Positions 43,498 through 51,933 of a stretch of 64,000 bases of DNA are shown here, in pieces (positions within the stretch are counted from its first letter, which is position 1; each line of letters opens with the position of its first letter). The notes beneath the pieces were generated by a model. That model saw nothing but the letters and a program-made list of their open reading frames with translations, was not told the origin of the DNA and did not search any database. Origin of the DNA: Thioclava atlantica (GTDB taxonomy: Bacteria; Pseudomonadota; Alphaproteobacteria; Rhodobacterales; Rhodobacteraceae); assembly GCF_000737065.1 (NCBI RefSeq), contig NZ_AQRC01000001.1, positions 62,001 to 126,000 on the forward strand. The letters run 5' to 3'. The translations under genes were made by a program, and so were the position numbers.

Positions 43498-43980
43498 TTA
43501 CCGCGACTTTTTGCGACGAAGATCGTCGGCAAACGTCCAACCACTGTCCCCTGGGAATTTAACATAAATATCACGCCACGCATTGCGGCTGGTGTTGCTG
43601 GCCACGCGGCTAGCGAATTCCGATGGAGACATGCTTTCTTTGCCGTAGATCAGTTTCTCGTGGCGGATCTCGGCGTGACGCGCGTCGCCGCGGTAGGTCA
43701 TCCGGATGCTCGTCCCATTGGGCAGAAAGACATTCTGCCATTGGTAGCCACGGGTCGGTTCTCCGTATTCCTCCGCGAACTGGTCGCTGAGGTCTTTGGC
43801 ATGCCGTTCGATATATGCAGCACTCCAAATGTCAGGATCACCTTCGGTGCTGTCCAAGAAATCCTGCACTTGGTTCTCAATGTAAATTGCAACGTTGTCG
43901 CGACCTGAGCGCCGGATGAGTTCGGCGTAAATAGCCGCAGAAATGGGGACATAAACGAAGTCGGTGGGTTGGGTGGTCAT
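43498..43980 (-). CDS. Hypothetical protein with RAMA/DUF4357-like C-terminus
   Basis: A 160-residue cytoplasmic protein in an AT-richer pocket, with codon use unlike its neighbours. Residues 1-50 (FVYVPISAAIYAELIRRSGRD...IENQVQDFL) form a helical module I do not recognise. Residues about 85-150 (LPNGTSIRMTYRGDARHAEI...YGKESMSPSEFASRV...NAWRDIYVK) follow the pattern of RAMA/DUF4357 modules: G-x-x-I-x-x-x-YRG, then YG-x-x-S-x-SPSEFA, then N-x-W. These modules are found in restriction-associated and defence proteins. Ribosome site AAAGGAGA precedes ATG 43980. I infer a horizontally acquired accessory gene; its function is unknown. Confidence 0.6.
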   Translation of the reverse strand: MTTQPTDFVYVPISAAIYAELIRRSGRDNVAIYIENQVQDFLDSTEGDPDIWSAAYIERHAKDLSDQFAEEYGEPTRGYQWQNVFLPNGTSIRMTYRGDARHAEIRHEKLIYGKESMSPSEFASRVASNTSRNAWRDIYVKFPGDSGWTFADDLRRKKSR

Positions 43981-43991
43981 GCGAATCTCCT

Positions 43992-44013
43992 TTCAGCACT
44001 GGTTTGTGCTGAA
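43992..44013 (-). promoter_or_regulatory. Inverted repeat at the RAMA-like gene promoter
   Basis: TTCAGCAC (43992-43999) and GTGCTGAA (44006-44013) form a perfect 8-base inverted repeat with a six-base spacer, 12 bases upstream of the start codon of the minus-strand gene. A second palindrome, ATAGATCTAT, lies at 44051-44060. Either could be an operator. Confidence 0.45.
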
Positions 44014-44093
44014 TATAGATCCATCATGGAGAGGCTGTAAATAGTTCTAAATAGATCTATAGATAGCTTATTGGTTGCAGGCTGTTATGACCC

Positions 44094-46049
44094 TCAAACA
44101 TCCAGCTCCTCCACGAACTGCGCGTTCTCCTGAATATACTGGAACCGCAGCTCGGGCTTCTTGCCCATCAGGCGCTCCACGAGATCGCCGGTTTCGCCCG
44201 GCATGTCGTCATGGATCGTCACCCGGATCAGCTTGCGCGTGGACGGGTTCATTGTGGTGTCCTTCAGGTCCTTCGCGTCCATCTCGCCCAGACCCTTGAA
44301 GCGCTGCACGTCGATCTTGCCCTTGCCGCCGAGGCCCTTGGCGAGCATCGCCTCCTTCTCGGCATCGTCGGCGACATAGACGCGCTTGGCGCCCTGGGTC
44401 AGGCGGTAGAGCGGCGGGCAGGCCAGATAGAGATGCCCCTGGTCGATCATCGGGCGCATCTGGGTGAAGAAGAAGGTCATCAGCAGCGAGGCGATATGCG
44501 CGCCGTCGACATCCGCGTCGGTCATGATGATGATCTTGTCATAGCGCAGATCGTCGATGTTGAAGCGCGTCCCGAGCCCCACGCCGAGCGCCTGCGTGAG
44601 GTCGTTGATCTCCTGGTTCGAGCCGAGCTTGGAACTCGCCGCGCCCAGCACGTTGAGGATCTTGCCGCGCAGCGGCAGCAGCGCCTGATGGGTGCGGTCG
44701 CGCGCCATCTTGGCCGAGCCGCCCGCCGAGTCGCCCTCGACGATGAAAAGCTCGGTCCCGGAGCGGTTGGTGGCCGAGCAATCGACTAGCTTGCCGGGCA
44801 GGCGCAGCTTCTTGGTCGCCGATTTGCGCTGCGTTTCCTTTTCCTGCCGGCGCTTCAGCCGTTCCTCCGCGCGCAGCACGAGGAAATCGAGGATCGCGCC
44901 CGCGGATTTCGTGTCCGAGGCCAGCCAGTTGTCGAAATGGTCGCGCACCGCGCCCTCGACGAGGCGCTGGGCCTCGACGGTCGCCAGGCGGTCCTTGGTC
45001 TGGCCCACGAATTCCGGCTCGCGGATGAAGCACGAGACCAGCGCGCAGCCCCCGGTGATCAGGTCGTCGCGGGTGATCTGCGCGGCCTTCTTGTTGTTCA
45101 CCAACTCGCCATAGGCGCGGATGCCCTTGAGGATCGCGGCCCAGAAGCCCGCCTCATGGGTGCCGCCTTCGGGCGTGGGCACGGTGTTACAGTAGGACTG
45201 GATGAACCCGTCGCGCGAGGGCGTCCAGTTGATCGCCCATTCGACCGAACCGGGCACGCCGAATTTCTCCTGGAACTGGACCTTCCCGGCGAAGGGGCGA
45301 TCGGCATAGGTGGTCGCGCCGCCCAGCGTCTCGGTGAGGTAATCGGCCAGGCCGCCGGGGAAGTGGAAGACGGCCTCGGTGGGCGTCTCGCCATCGTCGA
45401 TCTCGCTCTTCCAGCGGATCTCGACGCCCGAGAAGAGATAGGCCTTCGAACGCACCATCTTCATCAGCCGGGCGGGCTTGAAGCGGTGATGGCCGAAGAT
45501 CTGCTCGTCGGCATGGAAGGTCACGGTGGTGCCGCGGCGATTGGGCGCCGCGCCGATCTTCTGCACGGGGCCTTCGGGGATCCCGCGCGAAAAGCGCTGT
45601 TCGTAGAGCTCCTTGTTCTTCGCGACCTGCACGACCATCAGATCGGAGAGCGCGTTGACGACCGAGGCGCCGACCCCGTGCAGGCCGCCCGAGGTCTGGT
45701 AGGCATCGCCCGAGAACTTGCCGCCGGCATGGAGCGTGCACAGGATCACTTCCAGCGCCGATTTGCCGGGGAATTTCGGATGCGGATCGATCGGGATGCC
45801 GCGCCCGTTGTCGCGCACGACGATCGAGTGATCGGTGAGCAGTTCGACCTCGATTCGGCTGGCATGGCCGGCGACGGCCTCGTCCATCGAGTTGTCGAGA
45901 ATCTCGGCCACCATGTGATGGAGCGCGCGTTCGTCGGTGCCGCCGATATACATGCCCGGACGCTTGCGCACCGGCTCAAGCCCCTCGAGCACCTCGATCG
46001 AGGAGGCGTCGTAGGAATCGGACTTGGGCGTCAGAAGATCGTCGGCCAT
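44094..46049 (-). CDS. parE: DNA topoisomerase IV subunit B (ParE)
   Basis: The ATPase subunit of topoisomerase IV, which decatenates daughter chromosomes. It has 651 residues from ATG 46049 (MADDLLTPKSDSYDASS). The GHKL ATPase motifs are EILDNSMDEA, RDNGRGIP and GGLHGVGASVVNAL. The Toprim region shows VEGDSAGGSAKMARDR, LRGKILNV and ITDADVDGAHI. The length and the absence of the long GyrB-type insertion separate it from GyrB (about 800 residues). The frame extends 66 codons upstream into unlikely sequence. ParC is not in the window. Confidence 0.94.
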   Translation of the reverse strand: MADDLLTPKSDSYDASSIEVLEGLEPVRKRPGMYIGGTDERALHHMVAEILDNSMDEAVAGHASRIEVELLTDHSIVVRDNGRGIPIDPHPKFPGKSALEVILCTLHAGGKFSGDAYQTSGGLHGVGASVVNALSDLMVVQVAKNKELYEQRFSRGIPEGPVQKIGAAPNRRGTTVTFHADEQIFGHHRFKPARLMKMVRSKAYLFSGVEIRWKSEIDDGETPTEAVFHFPGGLADYLTETLGGATTYADRPFAGKVQFQEKFGVPGSVEWAINWTPSRDGFIQSYCNTVPTPEGGTHEAGFWAAILKGIRAYGELVNNKKAAQITRDDLITGGCALVSCFIREPEFVGQTKDRLATVEAQRLVEGAVRDHFDNWLASDTKSAGAILDFLVLRAEERLKRRQEKETQRKSATKKLRLPGKLVDCSATNRSGTELFIVEGDSAGGSAKMARDRTHQALLPLRGKILNVLGAASSKLGSNQEINDLTQALGVGLGTRFNIDDLRYDKIIIMTDADVDGAHIASLLMTFFFTQMRPMIDQGHLYLACPPLYRLTQGAKRVYVADDAEKEAMLAKGLGGKGKIDVQRFKGLGEMDAKDLKDTTMNPSTRKLIRVTIHDDMPGETGDLVERLMGKKPELRFQYIQENAQFVEELDV

Positions 46050-46719
46050 GCTGCTCGCTTTCTCTTGTGTTTGCTTGTTCAAGAGATACAGCAGGTGGGG
46101 GCGGAGGAGCAAGTTTCCCCTCCGCCCCTGTTCTGCCCGTGGGCCCCACCCCCACGGAACGACGATCCATCGGTGACCTGCGCCTTGAACAGCATCGACC
46201 CCACCGCCATAGCGCTCTCCGGAACCTTCCTGCGAGCGAAACCGCACCCGCGTGAAGGCCCGTCGTCACCGGACCGTCAGAGTGAAGAAGAACTGCCGCG
46301 CTCAGCCTGTGCCAGCCAAAGATGACACGGCATCGGGACAGCACTCCCGCCGAAGCTGCTTGAAACATGCAGCCCGGAATCAGGCCTGATCGTCACGGCG
46401 CGTCGCTCTCGTTACGCGCAGGCTTCTCGCGAAACCTGCTTCAATCACTACAAACGCCATGACAGGTCGCGGACACTGATCCACGCAAGCCAAAACATGC
46501 GAACTTTGTCCCTCTTCACATGCTGATGATGACGCAACGGAAGCTGCTTCGCCAAGAGCGAAGAGGGGGTGACTGCGGAAAACCTGACCGATTGGTAGGG
46601 AAAACCTAACCAAAAGAACTATGCCGCATGGGGTACGGGCGCTGCGACCGAATCGAATGCCGACTTTATGAGCGAAAGCCGCGATTCGTCTTCGGTCTCA
46701 GCGAGGCGTCCGGTTGCGT
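46050..46719. other. Long intergenic region between parE and the GST gene
   Basis: About 670 bases with lower GC than the genes around it and no supported coding frame. A 10-pair hairpin (GGGGCGGAGG at 46098-46107 with CCTCCGCCCC at 46119-46128) lies in the parE leader. It is not followed by a T-run on either strand. I found no tRNA or known RNA landmark; it may hold the parE promoter, a small RNA or decayed sequence. Confidence 0.4.
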
Positions 46720-47379
46720 TCAGACCGTCTCCGCCTCCCGCTTTGTCCACATCGCGCGGTAGGCAGGGCGTTTCTGGCACAGGCCGATCCAGTTTTTCAC
46801 GCGCGGATACGGGTCGACGAATTCCGGGTGGTCCTGGGCGTAGCGCAGCACTTCGGCGAGGTTGAGATCGGCCACGGTGAAACGGCCGCCCACGATATGG
46901 CTATGCGTGGTGAGATGGGTCTCGAGCGCGCTCAGCGGACGGGCGAGCTTCGAGCAGAGCGAGGCGATCTGGGCCTTGCCCTGCTCGGTATCCTGCTCCT
47001 TGCGGCGATAGACGAAGCTGAGAGCGAGCGCATCGGTCTCGATCCAGGTCGCGGCGAAAAGGGCCCATTGCTCCATCTGCGCGAGTTCGTTCTCATGTGC
47101 GGGGGCGAGCGGTCCACCGGCCTTGCGTGCCAGGTGGAGGTTGATCGCGAGCGACTCGATGAGGATCAGCCCGTCCTCTTCCAGAACCGGGATCGCGCCC
47201 ATCGGCGAGAGCTTGCGGAATTCGGGGGACCGGGTGTTGAGCGGCGCATCGGGTGCAGCCGGGTCGGCCAGGCGGTTCGCCTGCACGACGGGACGCAGCT
47301 TGAAGGGCAGGGCGAGCTCTTCGAGCAGCCAGAGCGCGCGGCTCGCGCGGGAATGGTAGTTGCCGTAAATCGTGATCAT
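46720..47379 (-). CDS. Glutathione S-transferase family protein
   Basis: A 219-residue two-domain GST. The N-terminal thioredoxin-like domain (MITIYGNYHSRASRALWLLEEL) has the Tyr/Ser-containing first loop; the cis-Pro region is GAIPVLEEDG and the glutathione gamma-Glu site is LIESLAINLHL. The all-helical C-terminal domain contains VGGRFTVADLNLAEVL, the conserved N-capping motif. ATG 47379 has AGAGGAA upstream, preferred over an upstream in-frame ATG at 47475. It is divergent from ppk2 and shares its promoter region, which includes an FnrL-type box. Confidence 0.9.
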   Translation of the reverse strand: MITIYGNYHSRASRALWLLEELALPFKLRPVVQANRLADPAAPDAPLNTRSPEFRKLSPMGAIPVLEEDGLILIESLAINLHLARKAGGPLAPAHENELAQMEQWALFAATWIETDALALSFVYRRKEQDTEQGKAQIASLCSKLARPLSALETHLTTHSHIVGGRFTVADLNLAEVLRYAQDHPEFVDPYPRVKNWIGLCQKRPAYRAMWTKREAETV

Positions 47380-47396
47380 CTGTTCCTCTGGTCTTT

Positions 47397-47422
47397 CCCC
47401 GGTATCTGGCCCCGGTATCTGG
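47397..47422. repeat. Perfect 13-bp tandem duplication
   Basis: CCCCGGTATCTGG occurs twice head to tail (47397-47409 and 47410-47422), immediately upstream of the GST ribosome site. The identity of the copies points to recent slippage or a duplicated site. Confidence 0.75.
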
Positions 47423-47461
47423 CGCGCGAATGCATCAGGGAAAGCCAGCAAACACGCGGTT

Positions 47462-47475
47462 TTGATGCGTATCAA
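47462..47475. promoter_or_regulatory. FNR/FnrL-type box TTGAT-N4-ATCAA
   Basis: TTGATGCGTATCAA is a perfect match to the FNR/FnrL consensus. Its centre is 64 bases before the ppk2 start and about 89 bases before the GST start. With a class II arrangement (-41.5) a ppk2 transcript would begin near 47510, leaving room for the ribosome site at 47521. Oxygen-dependent control of one or both genes is inferred. Confidence 0.65.
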
Positions 47476-47532
47476 GGCGGAATTTCCACATTTGCGCTAA
47501 AGGTTTCGAGGTTTGATCGCGGAGGAAGATGC

Positions 47533-48564
47533 ATGAAGGATCAGGTTGTGGCCAAGCAGGCCCCGCAAACCGGGGATACGGGTGGCGAGGAGGCCGTGCA
47601 GGAGGCGCCGAAGGCGGTCGAGATGCCCGTGAAGGGCGCCGATCCTTCGACCATCGGCCGGCCTTCGGAGGAAGCTTCCGACCGGCGGACGAAAAGCTTC
47701 CCGCGTGTCGATCCGGACGCGGTGCGGCTCGCCTTCGAGACCGGGAAATATCCCTACAAGCGCAAGATGGGCCGCCCCGCCTATGAGAAGGAGAAGGCCG
47801 AGTTGCAGGCCGAGCTTCTGAAGGTCCAGAAATGGGCGCTCGAGACGGGCCAGAAATTCGTCATCCTCTTCGAAGGACGCGACGCGGCGGGCAAGGGTGG
47901 CACGATCAAGCGCTTCACCGAACACCTCAATCCCCGTTTCGCGCGTGTCGTGGCGCTCAACAAGCCCTCCGAGGAGGAGCGCGGCCAATGGTATTTCCAG
48001 CGTTATCTCGCCCATCTCCCGACCTCGGGCGAGATGACGTTCTATGACCGGAGCTGGTACAACCGGGCGGGGGTGGAGCGGGTCATGGGCTTCTGCGCCC
48101 CCAACGAATATCTCGAATTCATGCGCCAGACGCCCGAACTCGAACGGATGCTCGTGCGCTCGGGGATCAGGCTCTACAAATACTGGTTCTCGGTGACCCG
48201 CGAGGAACAGCGGCGCCGCTTCACGGCACGCGAGACCGACCCGCTCAAGCGCTGGAAGCTGAGCCCGATCGACATTGCCAGCCTCGACAAGTGGGACGAT
48301 TACACCGAGGCGAAGGAGGCGATGTTCTTCTATACCGACACCGCCGACGCGCCCTGGACCATCGTGAAATCGAACGACAAGAAGCGCGCGCGCCTCAACT
48401 GCATGCGGCATTTCCTCTCGACGCTGGATTATCCCGACAAGGATCCGGCGATCGCCTCGGCGCCCGATCCGCTGATCGTGGGACATGCGAGCCATGTCGT
48501 GCATTCGGCTGATCATATTTTGGGCGCGTCGCTTCATCCTGATCAACGACGCGGCAATAGCTGA
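47533..48564 (+). CDS. ppk2: Polyphosphate kinase 2 (PPK2)
   Basis: A 343-residue PPK2-family kinase that phosphorylates nucleotides with inorganic polyphosphate. Start ATG 47533 has GGAGG seven bases upstream. Residues 1-65 are a low-complexity acidic/Ala-rich extension. The core has Walker A EGRDAAGKGGTIKR (115-127), KPSEEERGQWYFQRY, the Walker B/lid motif FYDRSWYNRAGVERVMGF and the RFTARETDPLKRWKLSPID lid. These fit class I PPK2, which makes GTP or ATP from the diphosphates. The upstream FnrL-type box suggests oxygen-linked regulation of energy storage. Confidence 0.93.
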   Translation: MKDQVVAKQAPQTGDTGGEEAVQEAPKAVEMPVKGADPSTIGRPSEEASDRRTKSFPRVDPDAVRLAFETGKYPYKRKMGRPAYEKEKAELQAELLKVQKWALETGQKFVILFEGRDAAGKGGTIKRFTEHLNPRFARVVALNKPSEEERGQWYFQRYLAHLPTSGEMTFYDRSWYNRAGVERVMGFCAPNEYLEFMRQTPELERMLVRSGIRLYKYWFSVTREEQRRRFTARETDPLKRWKLSPIDIASLDKWDDYTEAKEAMFFYTDTADAPWTIVKSNDKKRARLNCMRHFLSTLDYPDKDPAIASAPDPLIVGHASHVVHSADHILGASLHPDQRRGNS

Positions 48565-48655
48565 GCGATGATCCGCTCGTGACCGGTCGAGGGCCCGGGT
48601 GCCCTTGTCCCGTGGCTGGCCGGATCCATCTCTGATTGTAGAAACGGAGGTCGAG

Positions 48656-49258
48656 ATGGATTGGAACGAGCGCTTCGCTGGGACTGAATATCTTTACGGA
48701 AAGGCCCCGGCGGATTTCGTCGCGCGTCAGGCATGGCGCGTGGCACCGGGATCGCGGCTGCTGAGCGTGGCCGAGGGCGAGGGGCGCAACGGTGCCTATC
48801 TCGCCAGTCTCGGGATCCATGTCACCGCGCTCGAAGGGGCCGCCAATGCGCGCGAAAAGGCGGAGGCACTCTCGCGCGAGCGTGGGGTTCCGCTCGAGAT
48901 CATTGCAGCCGAGCTGCGGGGCTATGACTGGCCCGAGGCCGAGTATGACGCGGTGCTTGCCTGCTTCATCCAGTTCGCCGACCCGGCCTTCCGGGCCGAG
49001 ATCTTCGACGGGATTGCACGGGCTCTGAAACCCGGTGGCCTCGTCCTCATCCACGGTTTCGCGCGCCGCCAGCCGCGCTACGATTCGGGCGGGCCGGGCA
49101 TCGTCGAACAGCTCTACGATCTCGATCTGCTGCGTGACGCCTTCCCGCGCTGGGAGATCCTGCATCAGGCCGATTACGATGCCACGATCGACGAGGGGCC
49201 GGGGCATTCGGGCCTCGCGGCGCTCGTCGATTTCGTCGCGCGCAAACCCGTGAGATAG
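48656..49258 (+). CDS. SAM-dependent methyltransferase
   Basis: A 200-residue class I methyltransferase resembling TehB-type small-molecule methyltransferases. Motif I is LLSVAEGEGRNGAYLASLG (about residues 36-54), followed by the acidic end of strand 2 (ALEG), motif II YDAVLACFIQF and motif III LKPGGLVLIHGF. Start ATG 48656 has GGAGGT upstream; an upstream in-frame ATG at 48599 lacks one. The substrate is unknown. It follows ppk2 by 91 bases in the same direction and may be co-transcribed. Confidence 0.85.
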   Translation: MDWNERFAGTEYLYGKAPADFVARQAWRVAPGSRLLSVAEGEGRNGAYLASLGIHVTALEGAANAREKAEALSRERGVPLEIIAAELRGYDWPEAEYDAVLACFIQFADPAFRAEIFDGIARALKPGGLVLIHGFARRQPRYDSGGPGIVEQLYDLDLLRDAFPRWEILHQADYDATIDEGPGHSGLAALVDFVARKPVR

Positions 49259-49453
49259 AGAGGGCGAGCGACCGGCACCTTGCCCTTCATTTGCCGGGGG
49301 TAACCGTGAAAGACGTCCGGGGCGTGGAAATATTCCCGGAAGGTGCCCGCAGATGAAATGTTCTTTTCTGCACAATTTCCATTCCTGTGCAGGGCACTTT
49401 CTCGGTTAAGCTGATCGGTGATACCCAATCGTTTCAACCAACGGGAGATCCTC

Positions 49454-49897
49454 ATGCGCAAGACCCTCCTCGCTCTGACCTTCGTTCTGCCCGCGGCCGC
49501 TGCGTTCGCGCAATCGCCCGAAGATACCGTGAAGGCCCGGCAGGGCTATTTTGACCTCCTGGGCGCCCAGATGGCGGTGCTCGCGCCGATGGCGCAGGGC
49601 AAGATGGATTTCGATGCCGCGAAGGCCGAAACCGCCGCGAAGAACCTCGGCGCGCTCGCCAAGGTCGACATCACGCCGCTCTTTCCCGAGGGAACCTCGA
49701 ATGCGGACCTGATGGACACCCGCGCGCTCCCCGTGATCTGGGAACGCGGCGACGACTTCAAGGCCAAGCTCTCCGCGATGCATGCGGCGGCTTCCGAGAT
49801 GGAAGCGGCGGCGGGCAGCCTCGAGACGCTCGGGCCCGCGGTGGGCAAGCTCGGGGGCGCGTGCAAGGCGTGCCATGACGACTTCCGCGCGAAGTAA
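49454..49897 (+). CDS. Cytochrome c'/c556-type protein
   Basis: A 147-residue periplasmic c-type cytochrome with a signal peptide (KTLLALTFVLPAAAAFA, cleavage about residue 19). A four-helix bundle ends in the haem-binding CKACH (C137, C140, H141) near the C-terminus, followed by DDFRAK. This layout defines cytochromes c' and c556. Start ATG 49454 has GGGAGA upstream; an earlier in-frame ATG at 49418 lengthens the signal. It is five bases upstream of a cytochrome b561 gene, so the two likely form a redox pair. Roles in nitric-oxide binding or electron transfer are known for the family. Confidence 0.92.
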   Translation: MRKTLLALTFVLPAAAAFAQSPEDTVKARQGYFDLLGAQMAVLAPMAQGKMDFDAAKAETAAKNLGALAKVDITPLFPEGTSNADLMDTRALPVIWERGDDFKAKLSAMHAAASEMEAAAGSLETLGPAVGKLGGACKACHDDFRAK

Positions 49898-49902
49898 GCG
49901 CC

Positions 49903-50502
49903 ATGGCTGAACCCCGGCGCGCCCAAAGCCGCATCCTCACCGTCTGGGATCCGCTGGTGCGACTTCTGCACTGGTGCCTCGTCGTGGCGTTTTTCGCGGC
50001 GTGGGGTCTGGGCGAGTGGGGGCCGAACCAGATGACCTGGCATTTCTATTTCGGCTACACGGTGGGCGCGCTGGTCACCATCCGCGTGATCTGGGGGCTC
50101 GTGGGGCCGCGCAATGCGCGGTTCACGAGCTTCCTCTACAAGCCCGGCGAGGTGATCGCCTACCTTCGTCACCTCCCGGCGCGCGAACCCTCGAACTGGG
50201 TGGGGCACAACCCGCTTGGCGGCTGGTCGGTGCTGGCGATGCTGGGGTTGCTGATCGTGCAGGTCGCGACGGGACTGGTTTCCGATCCGCAGGACTTCAT
50301 CAATGTCGGGCCCTTCGCGCAATATGTGCCCTCCAGCATCAGCACGAGCCTTGCGCCGTCGATCCACGAACTGGTTTCGACCTTGCTGCTGATCGTCGTC
50401 GGGATCCACATCACCGCGATCGCCTTCTATCTTCACTGGAAGGGCGAGAATCTGGTCAAGCCGATGATCACCGGCAAGAAAGTGATCGACGAGCGGGACT
50501 GA
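49903..50502 (+). CDS. Cytochrome b561-family membrane protein, cytochrome c' partner
   Basis: A 199-residue di-haem b-type membrane protein with four transmembrane helices. Candidate haem ligands are in RLLHW (H23), MTWHFYFGYT, GHNPLGG and GIHITA/LHWKG. It is a paralog of the protein at 24023: both share VWDPLVR at the start and IWGLVGPR-A-RF after helix 2. It starts five bases after the cytochrome c' stop. Such c'-b561 gene pairs are widespread in Proteobacteria, and the b-haem protein probably exchanges electrons between quinol and the periplasmic cytochrome. Confidence 0.9.
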   Translation: MAEPRRAQSRILTVWDPLVRLLHWCLVVAFFAAWGLGEWGPNQMTWHFYFGYTVGALVTIRVIWGLVGPRNARFTSFLYKPGEVIAYLRHLPAREPSNWVGHNPLGGWSVLAMLGLLIVQVATGLVSDPQDFINVGPFAQYVPSSISTSLAPSIHELVSTLLLIVVGIHITAIAFYLHWKGENLVKPMITGKKVIDERD

Positions 50503-50544
50503 CCCGCGCTTGACCGGGACGCCACGCGCGTCTAGCGAGCCTGG

Positions 50545-51921
50545 ATGAGCGCGCAAATCCCGATATCTCCCCAGCCGATGTCGATCACCCGTCACCTGCG
50601 GGCGATTTCGGTTCTGGGCTTGCCGCTGATCGGGTCGAACCTGGCGCAGATGTTGCTCAACGTCACCGATACGGTGATGCTGGGCTGGTACGGGGTCGAG
50701 GCGCTCGCCGCACTGGTTCTGGGCTCGTCCTTCTTCTTCGCGGTGTTCATGCTCGGAAACGGCTTCGCGCTGGCCGTGATGGGGCGGGTCTCGGCGAGCC
50801 TCGGCGCGGGAGACGAGGTGCAGGCGCGGCGCGACACCCGGATGGGCATGTGGCTCTCGATCCTCTTCGGCCTCGCGGTGCTGCCGGTGTTCTGGAACGC
50901 GGGCGCCATCCTGCGCGCGCTCGGGCAGGACCCGCATATCGCGGCGCTCGCGCAGGAGTACCTGCGCATCCTCGGCTTCGGTCTTGCGCCCGCGCTGGTG
51001 ATGATGGTGATCCGGGCTTTCCTGTCGGCGCAGGAGCGCACGGCGGTGGTGCTCTGGATCACCCTGGCCGGGGTCGGTCTCAACGCGGCGCTGAACTGGG
51101 TTCTGATCTTCGGCAATCTCGGCTTTCCCGAGTTGGGCGTGCGCGGCGCGGCGCTGGCCTCGCTCAGCGTGACCTGTCTCAGTCTCGTCGCGCAGGCAAG
51201 TTACGCGGCGCGTGCGCCGGGGCTGCGCCATATCGCGCTGTTCCAGCGTTTCTGGCGTCCCGACTGGGAGGCTTTCGGAATGGTCGCGCGGATGGGGCTG
51301 CCGGTGGGGCTGACCTCGGTGGCGGAAGGGTCGATGTTCCAGGCCTCGGCGCTGATGATGGGCTGGATCGGAACGGTGGAGCTTGCCGCGCACGGGATCG
51401 CGCTGCAGATCTCCTCGATCACCTTCATGGTGCATATGGGCCTGTCGAACGCGGCGACGGTGCGGGCGGGTCGGGCGCATGGCGCGCGCGAAGTGACGCT
51501 GCTGCGGGACGGGGCGATGGTCGCGGTCGGCCTGTCGCTCGCCTTCGGTCTGGTGACAGTCGCGCTTTTCATCTTCGGCGGGCGCGAGTTGACCTGGCTC
51601 TTCCTCGATGCGGCCAATCCCGCCTCAGCGCGGATCGTCGAGTTTGGCACGCGCTTCCTGATGGTGGCGGCGGTCTTCCAGCTCTTCGACCTGATGCAGG
51701 TGATGGCGCTCGGGCTTCTGCGCGGTGTGCAGGACACGCGGGTCCCGATGTGGATGGCGGGCCTGAGCTACTGGCTGATCGGCATCCCGGCGAGCTACTG
51801 CCTGGCCTTCACCTTCGGGCTCGGCGGTGTCGGGCTCTGGGCCGGGCTCGCGCTCGGGCTGGCCTCGGCGGGCGGGATGATGATGGTCCGGTTCTGGCGC
51901 GGGCCGTGGTTGCGGCAGTGA
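50545..51921 (+). CDS. MATE family efflux transporter (NorM-like)
   Basis: A 458-residue inner-membrane drug/cation antiporter with 12 predicted helices in two bundles. The N-lobe begins ISVLGLPLIGSNLAQMLLNVTDTVMLGWYG, the typical MATE opening. The second bundle begins FGMVARMGLPVGLTSVAEGSMFQASALMMG. Members expel cationic toxins using a sodium or proton gradient; the substrate cannot be read. ATG 50545 is used; ATG 50578 is an alternative, and neither has a strong ribosome site. It converges on the UbiH-type gene 12 bases away. Confidence 0.92.
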   Translation: MSAQIPISPQPMSITRHLRAISVLGLPLIGSNLAQMLLNVTDTVMLGWYGVEALAALVLGSSFFFAVFMLGNGFALAVMGRVSASLGAGDEVQARRDTRMGMWLSILFGLAVLPVFWNAGAILRALGQDPHIAALAQEYLRILGFGLAPALVMMVIRAFLSAQERTAVVLWITLAGVGLNAALNWVLIFGNLGFPELGVRGAALASLSVTCLSLVAQASYAARAPGLRHIALFQRFWRPDWEAFGMVARMGLPVGLTSVAEGSMFQASALMMGWIGTVELAAHGIALQISSITFMVHMGLSNAATVRAGRAHGAREVTLLRDGAMVAVGLSLAFGLVTVALFIFGGRELTWLFLDAANPASARIVEFGTRFLMVAAVFQLFDLMQVMALGLLRGVQDTRVPMWMAGLSYWLIGIPASYCLAFTFGLGGVGLWAGLALGLASAGGMMMVRFWRGPWLRQ

Positions 51922-51933
51922 TGAGCGCGGGGC

